This document shows, one piece after another, positions 36,744 to 45,729 of a DNA stretch of 50,140 bases. The stretch comes from Clostridiales bacterium. Lineage in GTDB: Bacteria > Bacillota > Clostridia > Oscillospirales > Acutalibacteraceae. The notes under the pieces are model-generated. The model did not search any database, had not been told where the DNA came from, and saw only the letters and a program-made list of their open reading frames with translations. Every line of letters begins with the position of its first letter. Position 1 is the first letter of the stretch. Made by a program: the position numbers and the translations under genes. The stretch lies in the NCBI GenBank assembly GCA_024693205.1, contig JAILLJ010000025.1, forward strand, positions 1 through 50,140. Direction: 5' to 3'.

Positions 36744-37613
36744 ATGAAGTTCAAAAAAACGATCATGATCTTTGTCTTTGCGGGAGCTGCCGCGATAATT
36801 GCGGGCGGCTGCGCTTTTTTTGCGCACAGCCATTATAAAAACATCGAGGCGCCCGTAAAGCCCATGGATACCGTGCGTCTCGCGTCGCTGACCTCCGTTA
36901 AAAACAGAGAGGATATCGTTCTTTGCGCCCACCGCGGATTTTCCGCAGAGTACCCCGAAAACACAGTCGTCGCCGTCGAGAACGCCATTCTGAACGGATA
37001 TTCCTACGTTGAGTTTGACGTTCACGAGTCGCTTGACGGAACGCTGATGGTGATGAGCGACCCGACGCTCAACAGGATGACGAACGGCAGGGGCAGGATC
37101 TCGTCGAAGTCATACAAGGATCTTTTGACGCTGACCGTCGACAACGGCGCAAACATCGAGAAGTTTGACGATATCCGCATACCGGCGCTCGGCACGATGC
37201 TCAATAAATGTATCGGCTCCGTTCCCGTAATAAATATCAGGGATATCTCAAAAGACGGGATCGACGTTTTGTTCACCGTGCTCGAAAAACACGATCTGCT
37301 TCGCAACAGTGTCGTTGCGTCAAAGGATAAGAAGAAGCTTTTATATTTCCGCTCAAAAAGCACGGAGACCGAGCTTTGGTATTTTGTCGACAAGATAACG
37401 TCGGACGCCGTCGATTTCTGCATGGAAAACACGAATATAAAGCTCTCATTCAACGCGAATAATCTTTTTAATACGGGAAGGCTCGTATCAAAGACGCTCG
37501 AAAAGGGCGTTGAAATGAACTGCTACGTCGTAAACGACGCCGACGTTTTAAAAAAATACGCAGCCGCGGGCGTGACCGAATTTATAACCGACGCGATAAT
37601 CCCGATGGCGTGA
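36744..37613 (+). CDS. Membrane-anchored glycerophosphodiester phosphodiesterase-like protein with degenerate active site
   Basis: A 289-residue GDPD-fold protein with an N-terminal hydrophobic anchor (residues ~5-24; AGGC at 20-23 is a poor lipobox). The first half of the signature is present: CAHRGFSAEYPENTVVAVEN (His-63, Arg-64) and YVEFDVHESLDG (Glu-90, Asp-92). The second catalytic His, normally in HDPTLxRTT, is Ser-105 in VMSDPTLNRMTNGRG. The usual metal-binding IEIK is NIRDI, and the C-terminal WTVN is CYVVN. It is probably a binding protein or pseudoenzyme rather than an active phosphodiesterase. GGGAG is 9 bases from ATG 36744. Confidence 0.85.
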   Translation: MKFKKTIMIFVFAGAAAIIAGGCAFFAHSHYKNIEAPVKPMDTVRLASLTSVKNREDIVLCAHRGFSAEYPENTVVAVENAILNGYSYVEFDVHESLDGTLMVMSDPTLNRMTNGRGRISSKSYKDLLTLTVDNGANIEKFDDIRIPALGTMLNKCIGSVPVINIRDISKDGIDVLFTVLEKHDLLRNSVVASKDKKKLLYFRSKSTETELWYFVDKITSDAVDFCMENTNIKLSFNANNLFNTGRLVSKTLEKGVEMNCYVVNDADVLKKYAAAGVTEFITDAIIPMA

Positions 37614-37665
37614 GCTTAAACTAAACACTCCGAAAGGAAAGGGTATCGTTACCCGAAAGGACAAA

Positions 37666-39846
37666 ATGGGTAAAATTCTTGTGATGGCGGAAAAGCCCTC
37701 CGTGGGGCGCGACCTCGCGCGCGTGCTCGGGTGTCGGGTGAACGGAAACGGCTTTATCTCCGGCGACAAATATATCGTGACATGGGCGCTCGGCCACCTC
37801 GTAACTCTCGCCGACCCCGAGATGTACGATAAGAAATATCAGACATGGCGGCTGGAGGATCTTCCGATGCTGCCCGACAAAATGCAGCTTACCGTGATCA
37901 AAGAGACGTCGAAGCAATTCAAGACAGTCTCTTCTCTTTTACACCGCCCCGATATAGATAAGCTCGTGATAGCGACCGACGCCGGACGCGAGGGAGAGCT
38001 TGTCGCGCGCCTTATAATGATAAAGGCGGGATGGAGAGGAAAAACGGAACGCCTTTGGGTGTCGTCACAGACGGACGCCTCGATAAAAAACGGCTTTGCG
38101 AATTTAAAGCCTGCCGCAGCGTACGACAATCTCTATCTCTCCGCTAAGGCGAGGAGCGAAGCGGATTGGCTCGTCGGGCTTAACGTCACCCGCGCTCTGA
38201 CATGCAAATACAACGCGCAGCTTGCCGCGGGACGCGTCCAGACGCCGACGCTGGCTCTTATCGTAAAACGCGAGGAGGATATATTAAAATTCCGTCCGAG
38301 CGATTATTATACGGTCAGCGCGTCGTTCGGCTCGTTTAATGCCGTTTACTACGACAAAAACAATCAATGCCGTTTTACCGATAAGGCGAAGGCGGAGGCT
38401 CTCGCAAAGGCGTGCTCCGGAAAGCGCGCCGTAATAACGGAGGTCAAAAAGGAATACCGCCATACAGCGCCTCCCGCCGCGTACGATCTGACGGAGCTTC
38501 AGCGCGACGCAAATAAAAAATACGCCTACTCGGCGAAACAGACGCTTTCGATAATGCAAAGTCTCTATGAGACCCATAAGATACTGACATATCCGCGAAC
38601 GGATTCGCGCTATATAACGGCGGACGTCGCGGCGACGCTCACGGAGCGCCTCAAGGCCGTGTCGATCGGCCCCTACAAGGAGGCGGCGCAAAAGATACTT
38701 CGTTCGCGCCCGATCCCGACAAAATACATAGTGAACGACGCAAAGGTCACCGACCACCACGCTATCATTCCGACCGAGCAATTCGTCCAGCTTTCAAAGC
38801 TCACGCCGGAGGAGCGGAACGTATACGATCTCGTCGTTCGCCGATTTTTAGCTGTCCTCAGCCCCGCCTTTGAATACGAGGAAGTTAAGCTCAAGATATC
38901 GGTCGACAAAAATGTTTTCCTCGCAAAGGGACGGACGGTAAAAAGCGAGGGATGGAAAAGTCTTTACGGCTCGCTTACCGACGACGATGAAGACGCTTCG
39001 TCGGACCTTAGATCTCAGCGCCTTCCGAGCCTTACGCAGGGCACTCCCGTTTTTGTCAAGGATTGCCGCGTGATTAACGGAAAAACGAAGCCTCCCGCGA
39101 GATATACCGAGGCTACCCTTCTGACGGCTATGGAAAATCCGTCGTCACAGATAGACGATCTGAAGCTCCGCAACATAATAAAGACGACAACCGGACTCGG
39201 TACGCCGGCGACAAGAGCCGATATAATAGAGAAGCTTTTCGACTCGTTCTGTATTGAGCGAAAGGGCAAGGAGATACATCCGACGTCCAAGGGAAAACAG
39301 CTTATTTCCATCGTTCCGCCCGACCTTAAATCGGCGGAGCTTACGGCGAAATGGGAGGAACAGTTAAAGCTTATCTCGACGGGAAAGGCTTCCGAAAAAA
39401 AGTTTGTCGCCGACATGAAGGACTACGCTTCGCGCCTTGTAAAAAGCGTCATAGCGAGCGACGCGAAATTCACTCACGACAACGTTACGCATGAAAAATG
39501 TCCGGAGTGCGGAAAGTTTTTGCTCGACGTTCAGGGAAAAAGAGGACGTATGCTCGTCTGTCCCGACAGGGAATGCGGCTATCGAAAGAGTATTTCGGTG
39601 ACGACGAACGCCCGCTGTCCCAATTGTCACAAGAAGCTCGAAATGCGCGGAGAGGGCGACAAAAAGACATTTTACTGCGTCTGCGGCTACCGCGAAAAGC
39701 TCTCCGATTTTGAAAAGAAAAAGACGGACGCCGGAGCGGGAAAACGCGACGTCGAAAAATATCTGCGCGCGCAAAACAGCAGGGACAACACGCCTAAAAA
39801 TTCCGCTCTCGCCGACCAGCTCGCGAAGTGGCTCGAAAACAACTGA
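37666..39846 (+). CDS. topB: DNA topoisomerase III
   Basis: A 726-residue type IA topoisomerase. The Toprim domain starts MGKILVMAEKPSVGRDLARVL and contains IATDAGREGELVARLI; the catalytic tyrosine is in ILTYPRTDSRYI (near residue 309). LAAGRVQTPTLALIVKRE and ATLLTAMENPSSQI with TTGLGTPATRADIIEKL are TopB blocks. Two C-terminal zinc-finger-like modules follow (CPECGKF...CPDRECGYRK; CPNCHKKL...CVCGYREK), so the tail is of the zinc-bearing kind. It relaxes and decatenates DNA. AAAGGA precedes the ATG; a GGGTA-TCGT-TACCC hairpin sits in the short leader. Confidence 0.95.
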   Translation: MGKILVMAEKPSVGRDLARVLGCRVNGNGFISGDKYIVTWALGHLVTLADPEMYDKKYQTWRLEDLPMLPDKMQLTVIKETSKQFKTVSSLLHRPDIDKLVIATDAGREGELVARLIMIKAGWRGKTERLWVSSQTDASIKNGFANLKPAAAYDNLYLSAKARSEADWLVGLNVTRALTCKYNAQLAAGRVQTPTLALIVKREEDILKFRPSDYYTVSASFGSFNAVYYDKNNQCRFTDKAKAEALAKACSGKRAVITEVKKEYRHTAPPAAYDLTELQRDANKKYAYSAKQTLSIMQSLYETHKILTYPRTDSRYITADVAATLTERLKAVSIGPYKEAAQKILRSRPIPTKYIVNDAKVTDHHAIIPTEQFVQLSKLTPEERNVYDLVVRRFLAVLSPAFEYEEVKLKISVDKNVFLAKGRTVKSEGWKSLYGSLTDDDEDASSDLRSQRLPSLTQGTPVFVKDCRVINGKTKPPARYTEATLLTAMENPSSQIDDLKLRNIIKTTTGLGTPATRADIIEKLFDSFCIERKGKEIHPTSKGKQLISIVPPDLKSAELTAKWEEQLKLISTGKASEKKFVADMKDYASRLVKSVIASDAKFTHDNVTHEKCPECGKFLLDVQGKRGRMLVCPDRECGYRKSISVTTNARCPNCHKKLEMRGEGDKKTFYCVCGYREKLSDFEKKKTDAGAGKRDVEKYLRAQNSRDNTPKNSALADQLAKWLENN

Positions 39847-39888
39847 AACAAAAGGGTAGTTCAAATCATACTTACATACGGTGATTCT

Positions 39889-41520
39889 ATGATCAAAAAA
39901 ATTATTTCCGTCTTGCTTATATCGGCGTTTCTCGTGTCGCTCGCCGCGTGCGGAAAGGGAGACGGTACGGGGGCCGCGATATTTTTCCCGATCGAAAAGG
40001 AACCCGCAAGTCTCGATCCTCAGCTTTGTTCTAACCGTTCCGAGGAAACGGTTATAAACAATATTTACGAAGGGCTTATGCGCCTCGATAAGGACGGCAG
40101 ACCCGTTCCCGGAGCCGCGGAAGCGGTGAGCGTGTCTACCGACGGCCTCGTCTATTCCTTTACGATAAGAAGCGGCGCAAAGTGGCACCTCATAAAAAAT
40201 TTTGAAGATCTTTTCGGCGAGGATTACGAAGATAATTTCAATAACGACCTCACCGCCGCGGATTTCGTTTTCGGCATGAGACGAGCCGTAACGCCCTCGA
40301 CGAAGGCGCCGGACGCCAAGTTTTTGTTTCCTATCAAAAACGCCGAAAAAATTAACCGCGGACAGCTTGCGCCCTCGTCTCTCGGCATAGCGGCAGTCGG
40401 CGATAAAAAACTTACCGTTACCTTGGAAAAGCCTTGCGCCGAATTTTTATCCGTACTCGCGATGCCGGTCTCGATGCCGTGCAACGAAAGATTTTTCAAC
40501 GCGACAAAGGGCAGGTACGGACTCGATCTTAAATATACGATGTGCAACGGCCCGTTTTACCTTTCAAAATGGAGCTATGACACGTCGATGTATATAAAAC
40601 AAAATCCCGATTATGTCGGCGCTTCCGTCGTGAAGCCCGCTTCGGTAACTCTCTTTTTTGACGGCGATACAAAGATGTACCCCAAGAAGCTTTCCGATTC
40701 GACATATGACGCCGTTCCCGTGACTGAGGCCGACCTCGGATATTTTAACGACAAATTCAGGATAACGGAATTTAAAAATACCGTCTGGTGCCTCTGTGTC
40801 AACTGTAAGGACGAAATGCTTTCAAACACCTATCTGAGACACGCGCTTTTACAGACGTTCGACAGGGGATCGCTCGACTTCCCCGGCGACAGCGAAGAAG
40901 CGGGCGGGATCGTCCCCGACTGCTGTGAGATCGGCGGGCTGAATTACCGAAGGACGGCAGGAAATGTCGGAGTTACGGAAAAAAATTCAAAAGTCGCCGT
41001 AGCTTACAGGGACAAGGCGTTTGAAGAGCTGAAGATAACTTCTTTCAGCGTTACCGTACTTTGTACCGAAGAGACGGACATGCTTGTAAAACAGATCATC
41101 CAGACTTGGCAAAAATATTTCGGGATAACCGTGAGAGCAACGTCCCGGACGGCGGAGCAGTCCGAGATCGAAAACGAAGTCGCGTCCGGTAGATTTCAGA
41201 TAGCGATACTCCCGCTCAGCACCACGTCGTCATTCACGCCCGTCTGTCTTTCGTCCTACACGTCGTCGTCCGACAAAAACATTTTGAGATTTTCTTCCGG
41301 ATCGTTTGATTCGGGTCTGAAAAAAGCGTTCACGTCTGCATCGGCGTCGGCGGCGGCGTCCGCATACAAGGCGGCGGAATCCGCGCTTATAAAAAGCGGA
41401 GCAGTATATCCGCTTTATAAAAAGAGCGAATATCTCGTGTCGGCCGAAAGAGCGGAGGGAATTGCGACTTGTCCCGCCGGAGACTATATAAGCTTTGCGT
41501 CGGTATTGTCAAACGACTGA
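39889..41520 (+). CDS. Extracellular solute-binding lipoprotein, OppA/DppA (family 5) type
   Basis: A 543-residue lipoprotein with the lipobox SLAAC (Cys near residue 21). The mature domain shows the SBP_bac_5 pattern: IFFPIEKEPASLDPQLCSN, IYEGLMRLDKDGRPVPGAAE and YSFTIRSGAKWH in the N-lobe, and CNGPFYLSKWSYDTSMYIKQNPDY mid-protein. Members bind peptides, nickel or other small ligands for ABC import. No permease or ATPase genes follow; VanZ does, 18 bases downstream. It is thus an orphan binding protein, or it works with a transporter elsewhere. The ribosome site is weak (GGTGA). Confidence 0.9.
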   Translation: MIKKIISVLLISAFLVSLAACGKGDGTGAAIFFPIEKEPASLDPQLCSNRSEETVINNIYEGLMRLDKDGRPVPGAAEAVSVSTDGLVYSFTIRSGAKWHLIKNFEDLFGEDYEDNFNNDLTAADFVFGMRRAVTPSTKAPDAKFLFPIKNAEKINRGQLAPSSLGIAAVGDKKLTVTLEKPCAEFLSVLAMPVSMPCNERFFNATKGRYGLDLKYTMCNGPFYLSKWSYDTSMYIKQNPDYVGASVVKPASVTLFFDGDTKMYPKKLSDSTYDAVPVTEADLGYFNDKFRITEFKNTVWCLCVNCKDEMLSNTYLRHALLQTFDRGSLDFPGDSEEAGGIVPDCCEIGGLNYRRTAGNVGVTEKNSKVAVAYRDKAFEELKITSFSVTVLCTEETDMLVKQIIQTWQKYFGITVRATSRTAEQSEIENEVASGRFQIAILPLSTTSSFTPVCLSSYTSSSDKNILRFSSGSFDSGLKKAFTSASASAAASAYKAAESALIKSGAVYPLYKKSEYLVSAERAEGIATCPAGDYISFASVLSND

Positions 41521-41538
41521 TACAAAGGGTGTGACAAA

Positions 41539-42078
41539 TTGGAAAAAGGTTTAATAAAAAAATCAAAAAGGCAAGCCATAATAGTTTTATCATGGCTTGC
41601 CGTGGCTTTATGTATGGGCTTGGTATTTTTCTTTTCAAGTCAGAGCGGCGGCGAATCCGCCGAAACGAGCATGAGGATAGTGCGGATCCTTACGGAATTT
41701 TTGGAGAAACATTTCAGCCAGCTTTTTGTAAGAAAGCTCGCGCATTTCTCGGAGTTTTGCGCCCTGTCATTTTTAATGTATAACGCGTTTTTCAGGACGC
41801 GCATAAAAAAGAGACTGTCGCCGTTTCTTCCGGTCGTTTTATCGGCAGCATACGCCGCGAGCGACGAGATACATCAGTATTTCGTCCCGGGAAGAGTTTG
41901 CAGTATCGCCGACGTCGGGATAGATACCGCGGGAGTTTTGCTCGGAGCGGTCGTCTTTTATCTTGTCGCTCGGCTGTGTATCCGTTTAGTAACGAATAAA
42001 AAGAGAAGCGATGGGGATAAGGCAGACAGCCGCGACGGAAACGAACCTCAGGACAAGCATGGTATTGATGTTCCCTGA
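41539..42078 (+). CDS. VanZ-family membrane protein
   Basis: A 179-residue protein with about four helices. VanZ blocks: VFFFSSQSGGESAETS, FVRKLAHFSEFCALSFLMY and SDEIHQYFVPGRVCSIADV with the conserved D-x2-G pattern (DVGIDTAG). It starts at TTG 41539 with AGGGTG upstream. VanZ proteins are linked to envelope and glycopeptide tolerance, but the mechanism is unclear. The polar tail (KKRSDGDKADSRDGNEPQDK) is unusual and lies opposite the 3' end of the convergent gene: the two coding regions overlap by 93 bases. Confidence 0.88.
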   Translation: MEKGLIKKSKRQAIIVLSWLAVALCMGLVFFFSSQSGGESAETSMRIVRILTEFLEKHFSQLFVRKLAHFSEFCALSFLMYNAFFRTRIKKRLSPFLPVVLSAAYAASDEIHQYFVPGRVCSIADVGIDTAGVLLGAVVFYLVARLCIRLVTNKKRSDGDKADSRDGNEPQDKHGIDVP

Positions 42079-43410
42079 ATCGTTGGGAGTTTTTATCTCC
42101 TTGTCGCGCGGGAAATTGATGAACGCGAACGCTATGAATGCCGCGATAAAAACGGAATGAAGAAGCCTCGGAGCGGTCGTTTCGTGAAGCGCGCGTATGG
42201 CGTCATAGATGGGATTTTCAAAACGGAAGCGGCTGTCCGGAAGTATACTTCCCCACAGCATCGGCTTCATCGTATTCCACGGAGTAAGAGAAGGCAGTTG
42301 ATATTTGCCGATGTAACATTCGGGGATAATTATTATTTTTGAAAGAACGTACGCGGCGGTGCCGACCGCTTCAAGCGCGAGATTAACGAGGAGATTTCTC
42401 TTGTTTACCGCCATGAGCATTATCCAGAACGCGACCATGAGCACCGACCAATACGGATTTGAATAACCGAAGGCGAAGAGCGACGTGAACGAAACGCATA
42501 AAAGCCAAAGCGCTTTTCTCGGCGCCTTTTCACCGTCGGAATCGCGAGACACATAGGCGTAAACGAGGATGAGACAATAAATAACGATAAACCATAAAAA
42601 GATGTTTTGATCGTATGAAAACAGCTTGCTCGCAAGACGCCTTTCGAGGATGGGATTCTTTGTGGAGTTGATATAAAACGGGATCATGATGACCGCCCAA
42701 AGCGAGATCGAGGCGGCTCCGTTCCGGATCATCTTCCAGATGTTTTTTGTCGACAAGAGGAGAAGCGGAACAAAGGGGATCACGGAAAAAAATTTAAAGC
42801 AAAACGCCACAGCGAACCAGGCGACGAAAGCCGCTTCTTTTTTTCTGAGATACGATCTGAAGCCGAGCAGCATAAATATCATGGCGAGGATATCTATCTG
42901 TGACGAGATGTAACATGACGACATGAGCTCGGCGGACGAAAAATAGAGCAGCATCGCGATATTAGACTCTTTTTTGCCGACGCCGAAATCTTCGAGGAGC
43001 TTTTTGATCAAAACAGCCGTTATGATAACGCCGAAAAGGATGATACCTTTTTCGTAGCAAAGGCAGATCCTGTTGTTCATGACGTCGACGTCTGAGATCC
43101 TTTCGAGTATCGCTATCGGGATATTCCATACGGCGACGGTAAGATAGACCAAAAAGCTGTAGGCACAGCCCTGGACTACCTGATAGACGTCGTTGCCGGA
43201 CGGCGTTCTGTTAAGCTCGTAAAAGCGGATGTAGTCGCCGTTTAAAATTATCTTCCAAAGGTCGATCCCCTGACGCGTCGTTATAAGGAGATCGTTGTAG
43301 TTGTGAGACACAAATAAAAGCGCGGTCAAAAGGATCGTTCCGATCCAAAGCACCTTTTCGAGCGTCGATAAGGTTTTTATATCGTCGCCGATACGCCTTG
43401 CTTTTTTCAA
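41986..43410 (-). CDS. Polytopic membrane protein, GT-C glycosyltransferase-like
   Basis: A 474-residue protein with about ten to eleven hydrophobic segments. Topology and an early external loop with polar residues (NGDYIRFYELNRTPSGNDVY) suggest a GT-C mannosyltransferase-like fold that would use a polyprenyl-phosphate sugar, but I cannot identify the catalytic Asp with confidence. TTG at 43410 is the apparent start; the nearest ribosome site is a GGGG about 13 bases away, so the start is not secure. It lies downstream of rnfB on the same strand, with a palindrome between, and overlaps vanZ tail to tail. Confidence 0.7.
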   Translation of the reverse strand: MKKARRIGDDIKTLSTLEKVLWIGTILLTALLFVSHNYNDLLITTRQGIDLWKIILNGDYIRFYELNRTPSGNDVYQVVQGCAYSFLVYLTVAVWNIPIAILERISDVDVMNNRICLCYEKGIILFGVIITAVLIKKLLEDFGVGKKESNIAMLLYFSSAELMSSCYISSQIDILAMIFMLLGFRSYLRKKEAAFVAWFAVAFCFKFFSVIPFVPLLLLSTKNIWKMIRNGAASISLWAVIMIPFYINSTKNPILERRLASKLFSYDQNIFLWFIVIYCLILVYAYVSRDSDGEKAPRKALWLLCVSFTSLFAFGYSNPYWSVLMVAFWIMLMAVNKRNLLVNLALEAVGTAAYVLSKIIIIPECYIGKYQLPSLTPWNTMKPMLWGSILPDSRFRFENPIYDAIRALHETTAPRLLHSVFIAAFIAFAFINFPRDKEIKTPNDSGNINTMLVLRFVSVAAVCLIPIASLFIRY

Positions 43411-43450
43411 AGTTATTTTTCCCCGTCCTTCTTAATATTTTTTGTGCGGC

Positions 43451-43468
43451 GTATCCGATATCGGATAC
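43451..43468. promoter_or_regulatory. Perfect 18-base palindrome between rnfB and the GT-C-like gene
   Basis: GTATCCGATATCGGATAC, self-complementary, starts 7 bases after the rnfB stop (minus strand). It can fold as a 7-bp stem with an ATAT loop, but on the minus strand no T run follows, so it is not a good terminator for rnf. On the plus strand it is followed by TCTTTTTTT. It may be an operator for the GT-C-like gene or an antisense terminator. Confidence 0.55.
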
Positions 43469-43475
43469 TCTTTTT

Positions 43476-44303
43476 TTATTCTGAACGGTACTCCATGAAA
43501 TGCGTCATGTCAAGTATATCTATGCTTTTTACGGGGCACGCCTCGTGGCATTGTCCGCAGCCGATACATTTTTCGTAATCGACCTCGGCGCAGAAGTTGT
43601 TGATCGAAACGGCTCCGACCTCGCACGTCTTTACGCATTTCATACAGCCGATACAGCCTGCCTTGCACTGCTTTCTCGTGACGGCTCCCTTTTCATGGTT
43701 GTTGCAAAGGACGGCGGCCTTGACCTCGGTCACGGGAAGCATTTTGATTATTCCCTTTGGACATGTGTTGATACAGACTCCGCATGAGTGGCATTTCGCG
43801 GGGTTGATCCTCGCAATACCGTCGCAAAGGCTTATCGCATCAAACGGACATGCCTTTACGCAGTCGCCGAAGCCGACACAGCCGTAGATACATGCCTTCG
43901 GTCCGCCGAAGACCTGTGACGCCATCGCACAGCTTTTTATGCCGCTGTAGATGAGCTTGTCCTCCGCGTTATGCTTGTTGCCCTGACAAAGGACGACGGC
44001 GGTCTTGGGGATGACCTCTCCCGCCGCGAGTCCGGTGATCTCGGCTATCGCCTTCGCCGCGTCTTTTCCGCCGGGATTACAAAGCGCAGTGTTTGTCGTT
44101 TCGCCCTTTGAGAGAGCTTCGGCGTATCCGTCACAGCCGGAAAAACCGCAGGCGCCGCAGTTCGCGCCCGGAAGGCATTCCCTTATCTTTTCGGCTTTTT
44201 CATCGACGGGCACAGCCATTACCTTTGACGCTATAGCGAGTCCCAGACCGGCAATAAGACCTATCGCCGAAACTATAATTACTGCAAGTAAAATAGGATT
44301 CAT
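43476..44303 (-). CDS. rnfB: Rnf complex subunit RnfB (ferredoxin-type)
   Basis: A 275-residue RnfB with an N-terminal membrane helix, the GANCGACGFSGCDGYAEAL cluster-binding segment, and four ferredoxin-type Cys motifs (ACIYGCVGFGDCVKACP; CHSCGVCINTCP; CKAGCIGCMKCVKTCE; CIGCGQCHEACP). It takes electrons from reduced ferredoxin and passes them to the membrane part of Rnf. It is the last gene of the rnf operon, 20 bases after rnfA, as in Clostridia (rnfCDGEAB). Confidence 0.96.
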   Translation of the reverse strand: MNPILLAVIIVSAIGLIAGLGLAIASKVMAVPVDEKAEKIRECLPGANCGACGFSGCDGYAEALSKGETTNTALCNPGGKDAAKAIAEITGLAAGEVIPKTAVVLCQGNKHNAEDKLIYSGIKSCAMASQVFGGPKACIYGCVGFGDCVKACPFDAISLCDGIARINPAKCHSCGVCINTCPKGIIKMLPVTEVKAAVLCNNHEKGAVTRKQCKAGCIGCMKCVKTCEVGAVSINNFCAEVDYEKCIGCGQCHEACPVKSIDILDMTHFMEYRSE

Positions 44304-44323
44304 TGTATTTGTCTACCCCCCGA

Positions 44324-44929
44324 TCATCCGAAAATGTTGTCGACAATACCGCCGAATCCGAGGAACGATACCGATACGAGCGAAGCCGCGATAAGCGTTA
44401 TCGGAAGTCCCTGCAAAAACTTCGGAATATCGTTGCTTTCGAGCTTACTGCGAACGCCGGCGAACATGACCATCGCAAGCATGAATCCGCAGCCTGCGCC
44501 GATGGAGTTGAACATCGAAGCGCCGAATCCGAACGCCGGATCGGCAGCTCTCTTTTCAACGTTGAGAAGTACGACGCCGAGGACGGCGCAGTTTGTCGTT
44601 ATCAGCGGAAGATATATTCCGAGCGCGCTGTAGAGCGACGGGATATATTTTTTAAGTATTATCTCGACAAGCTGTACGAGCGCCGCTATTACGAGGATAA
44701 AAACTATCGTCTGGAGATATTCGAGACCGTTCTTTTCGAGCAGGTATTTGTTTATCGGATATGTAACGGCGGTCGCCATCGCCATGACGAATATGACTGC
44801 CAGCGACATTCCCGCGGCAGTATTGAGCTTTTTGGAAACGCCTAAAAACGGACATATGCCGAGGAACTTTGAAAGGACAAAGTTTTCGGTGAGTATCGCC
44901 GTTAAAATTATCGCGAGATAATATTTCAT
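44324..44929 (-). CDS. rnfA: Rnf complex subunit RnfA
   Basis: A 201-residue six-helix membrane subunit. ENFVLSKFLGICPFLGVSKK near the N-terminus and NCAVLGVVLLNVEK in the middle are the RnfA/NqrE signatures, each carrying a Cys that ligates the intramembrane [2Fe-2S] cluster shared with RnfE. Its start overlaps the rnfE stop by four bases (ATGA), so translation is coupled. Confidence 0.96.
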   Translation of the reverse strand: MKYYLAIILTAILTENFVLSKFLGICPFLGVSKKLNTAAGMSLAVIFVMAMATAVTYPINKYLLEKNGLEYLQTIVFILVIAALVQLVEIILKKYIPSLYSALGIYLPLITTNCAVLGVVLLNVEKRAADPAFGFGASMFNSIGAGCGFMLAMVMFAGVRSKLESNDIPKFLQGLPITLIAASLVSVSFLGFGGIVDNIFG

Positions 44930-45729
44930 TTCGCAACCTCCTCACTGTTTATCGCCGGAACGGCCGCTCTCGGATTTTTTGAAAGGACGTCTTCCTTTTC
45001 GCCGCTTAAAAGAAGCGAGCAGGAAGCGGCCATCGGGCATGAGGCGCAGCCGCGAAGCTCCGCCTTTGACTTTCCTTTGCTTTCGGCTATCTTGTTGGCG
45101 AACGCCATAAGAAGACCGAAGGTGAAGAATCCGCCGGGAGCGAGGATGAATATAAGAGCCGGCTCTATGGGAAGATGAGCGAACACGTCGACGCCGTTGA
45201 ATTTCGTTACGCCGAAAAGAGCGAGGATGCTCGTGCTTGCGCCGTCAAGGAGAGTTCCGTTTCCGAAAAGCTCCCTTATCGTCGACATGCAGAGAAGCGC
45301 CATCGTGAAGCCTATGCCCATGCCCACTCCGTCGACCGCGGAGGCGATCACGGAGTTTTTGCCGGCGAAGGCTTCCGCGCGTCCTAAAATGATACAGTTT
45401 ACGACTATCAGCGGAAGGAAAACGCCGAGCGCCTCGTTTAGCGTCGGAACGAACGCTTTTACGAGCATCTGTACCATCGTCACGAACGAAGCTATAACGA
45501 CGATATATGCCGGTATCCTTACCTTTGAGGGTATCACCTTTCTTAAAAGCGAGATGACCGTATTTGAACAGACGAGAACGATAAGAACGGAGATCCCCAT
45601 TCCGAGAGCGTTTACCATAGAGGTGGACGTCGCGAGCGTCGGACATGTTCCGAGAACGAGACGAAGCACGGGGTTTTCGATAAGAAGACCCTTTGAAAAT
45701 TCCTTTCCGAGACTTCTTTTTTCAGCCAT
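44926..45729 (-). CDS. rnfE: Rnf complex subunit RnfE
   Basis: A 267-residue membrane subunit. Signatures are ENPVLRLVLGTCPTLATSTS and NCIILGRAEAFAGKN, the counterpart Cys ligands to RnfA. Beyond the usual six helices there is a cytoplasmic tail with GCASCPMAASC (Cx2Cx5C), not found in short RnfE/NqrD proteins. GGGAGGTG inside the rnfG end serves as its ribosome site; the rnfG stop overlaps its ATG by one base. Confidence 0.95.
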   Translation of the reverse strand: MAEKRSLGKEFSKGLLIENPVLRLVLGTCPTLATSTSMVNALGMGISVLIVLVCSNTVISLLRKVIPSKVRIPAYIVVIASFVTMVQMLVKAFVPTLNEALGVFLPLIVVNCIILGRAEAFAGKNSVIASAVDGVGMGIGFTMALLCMSTIRELFGNGTLLDGASTSILALFGVTKFNGVDVFAHLPIEPALIFILAPGGFFTFGLLMAFANKIAESKGKSKAELRGCASCPMAASCSLLLSGEKEDVLSKNPRAAVPAINSEEVAK

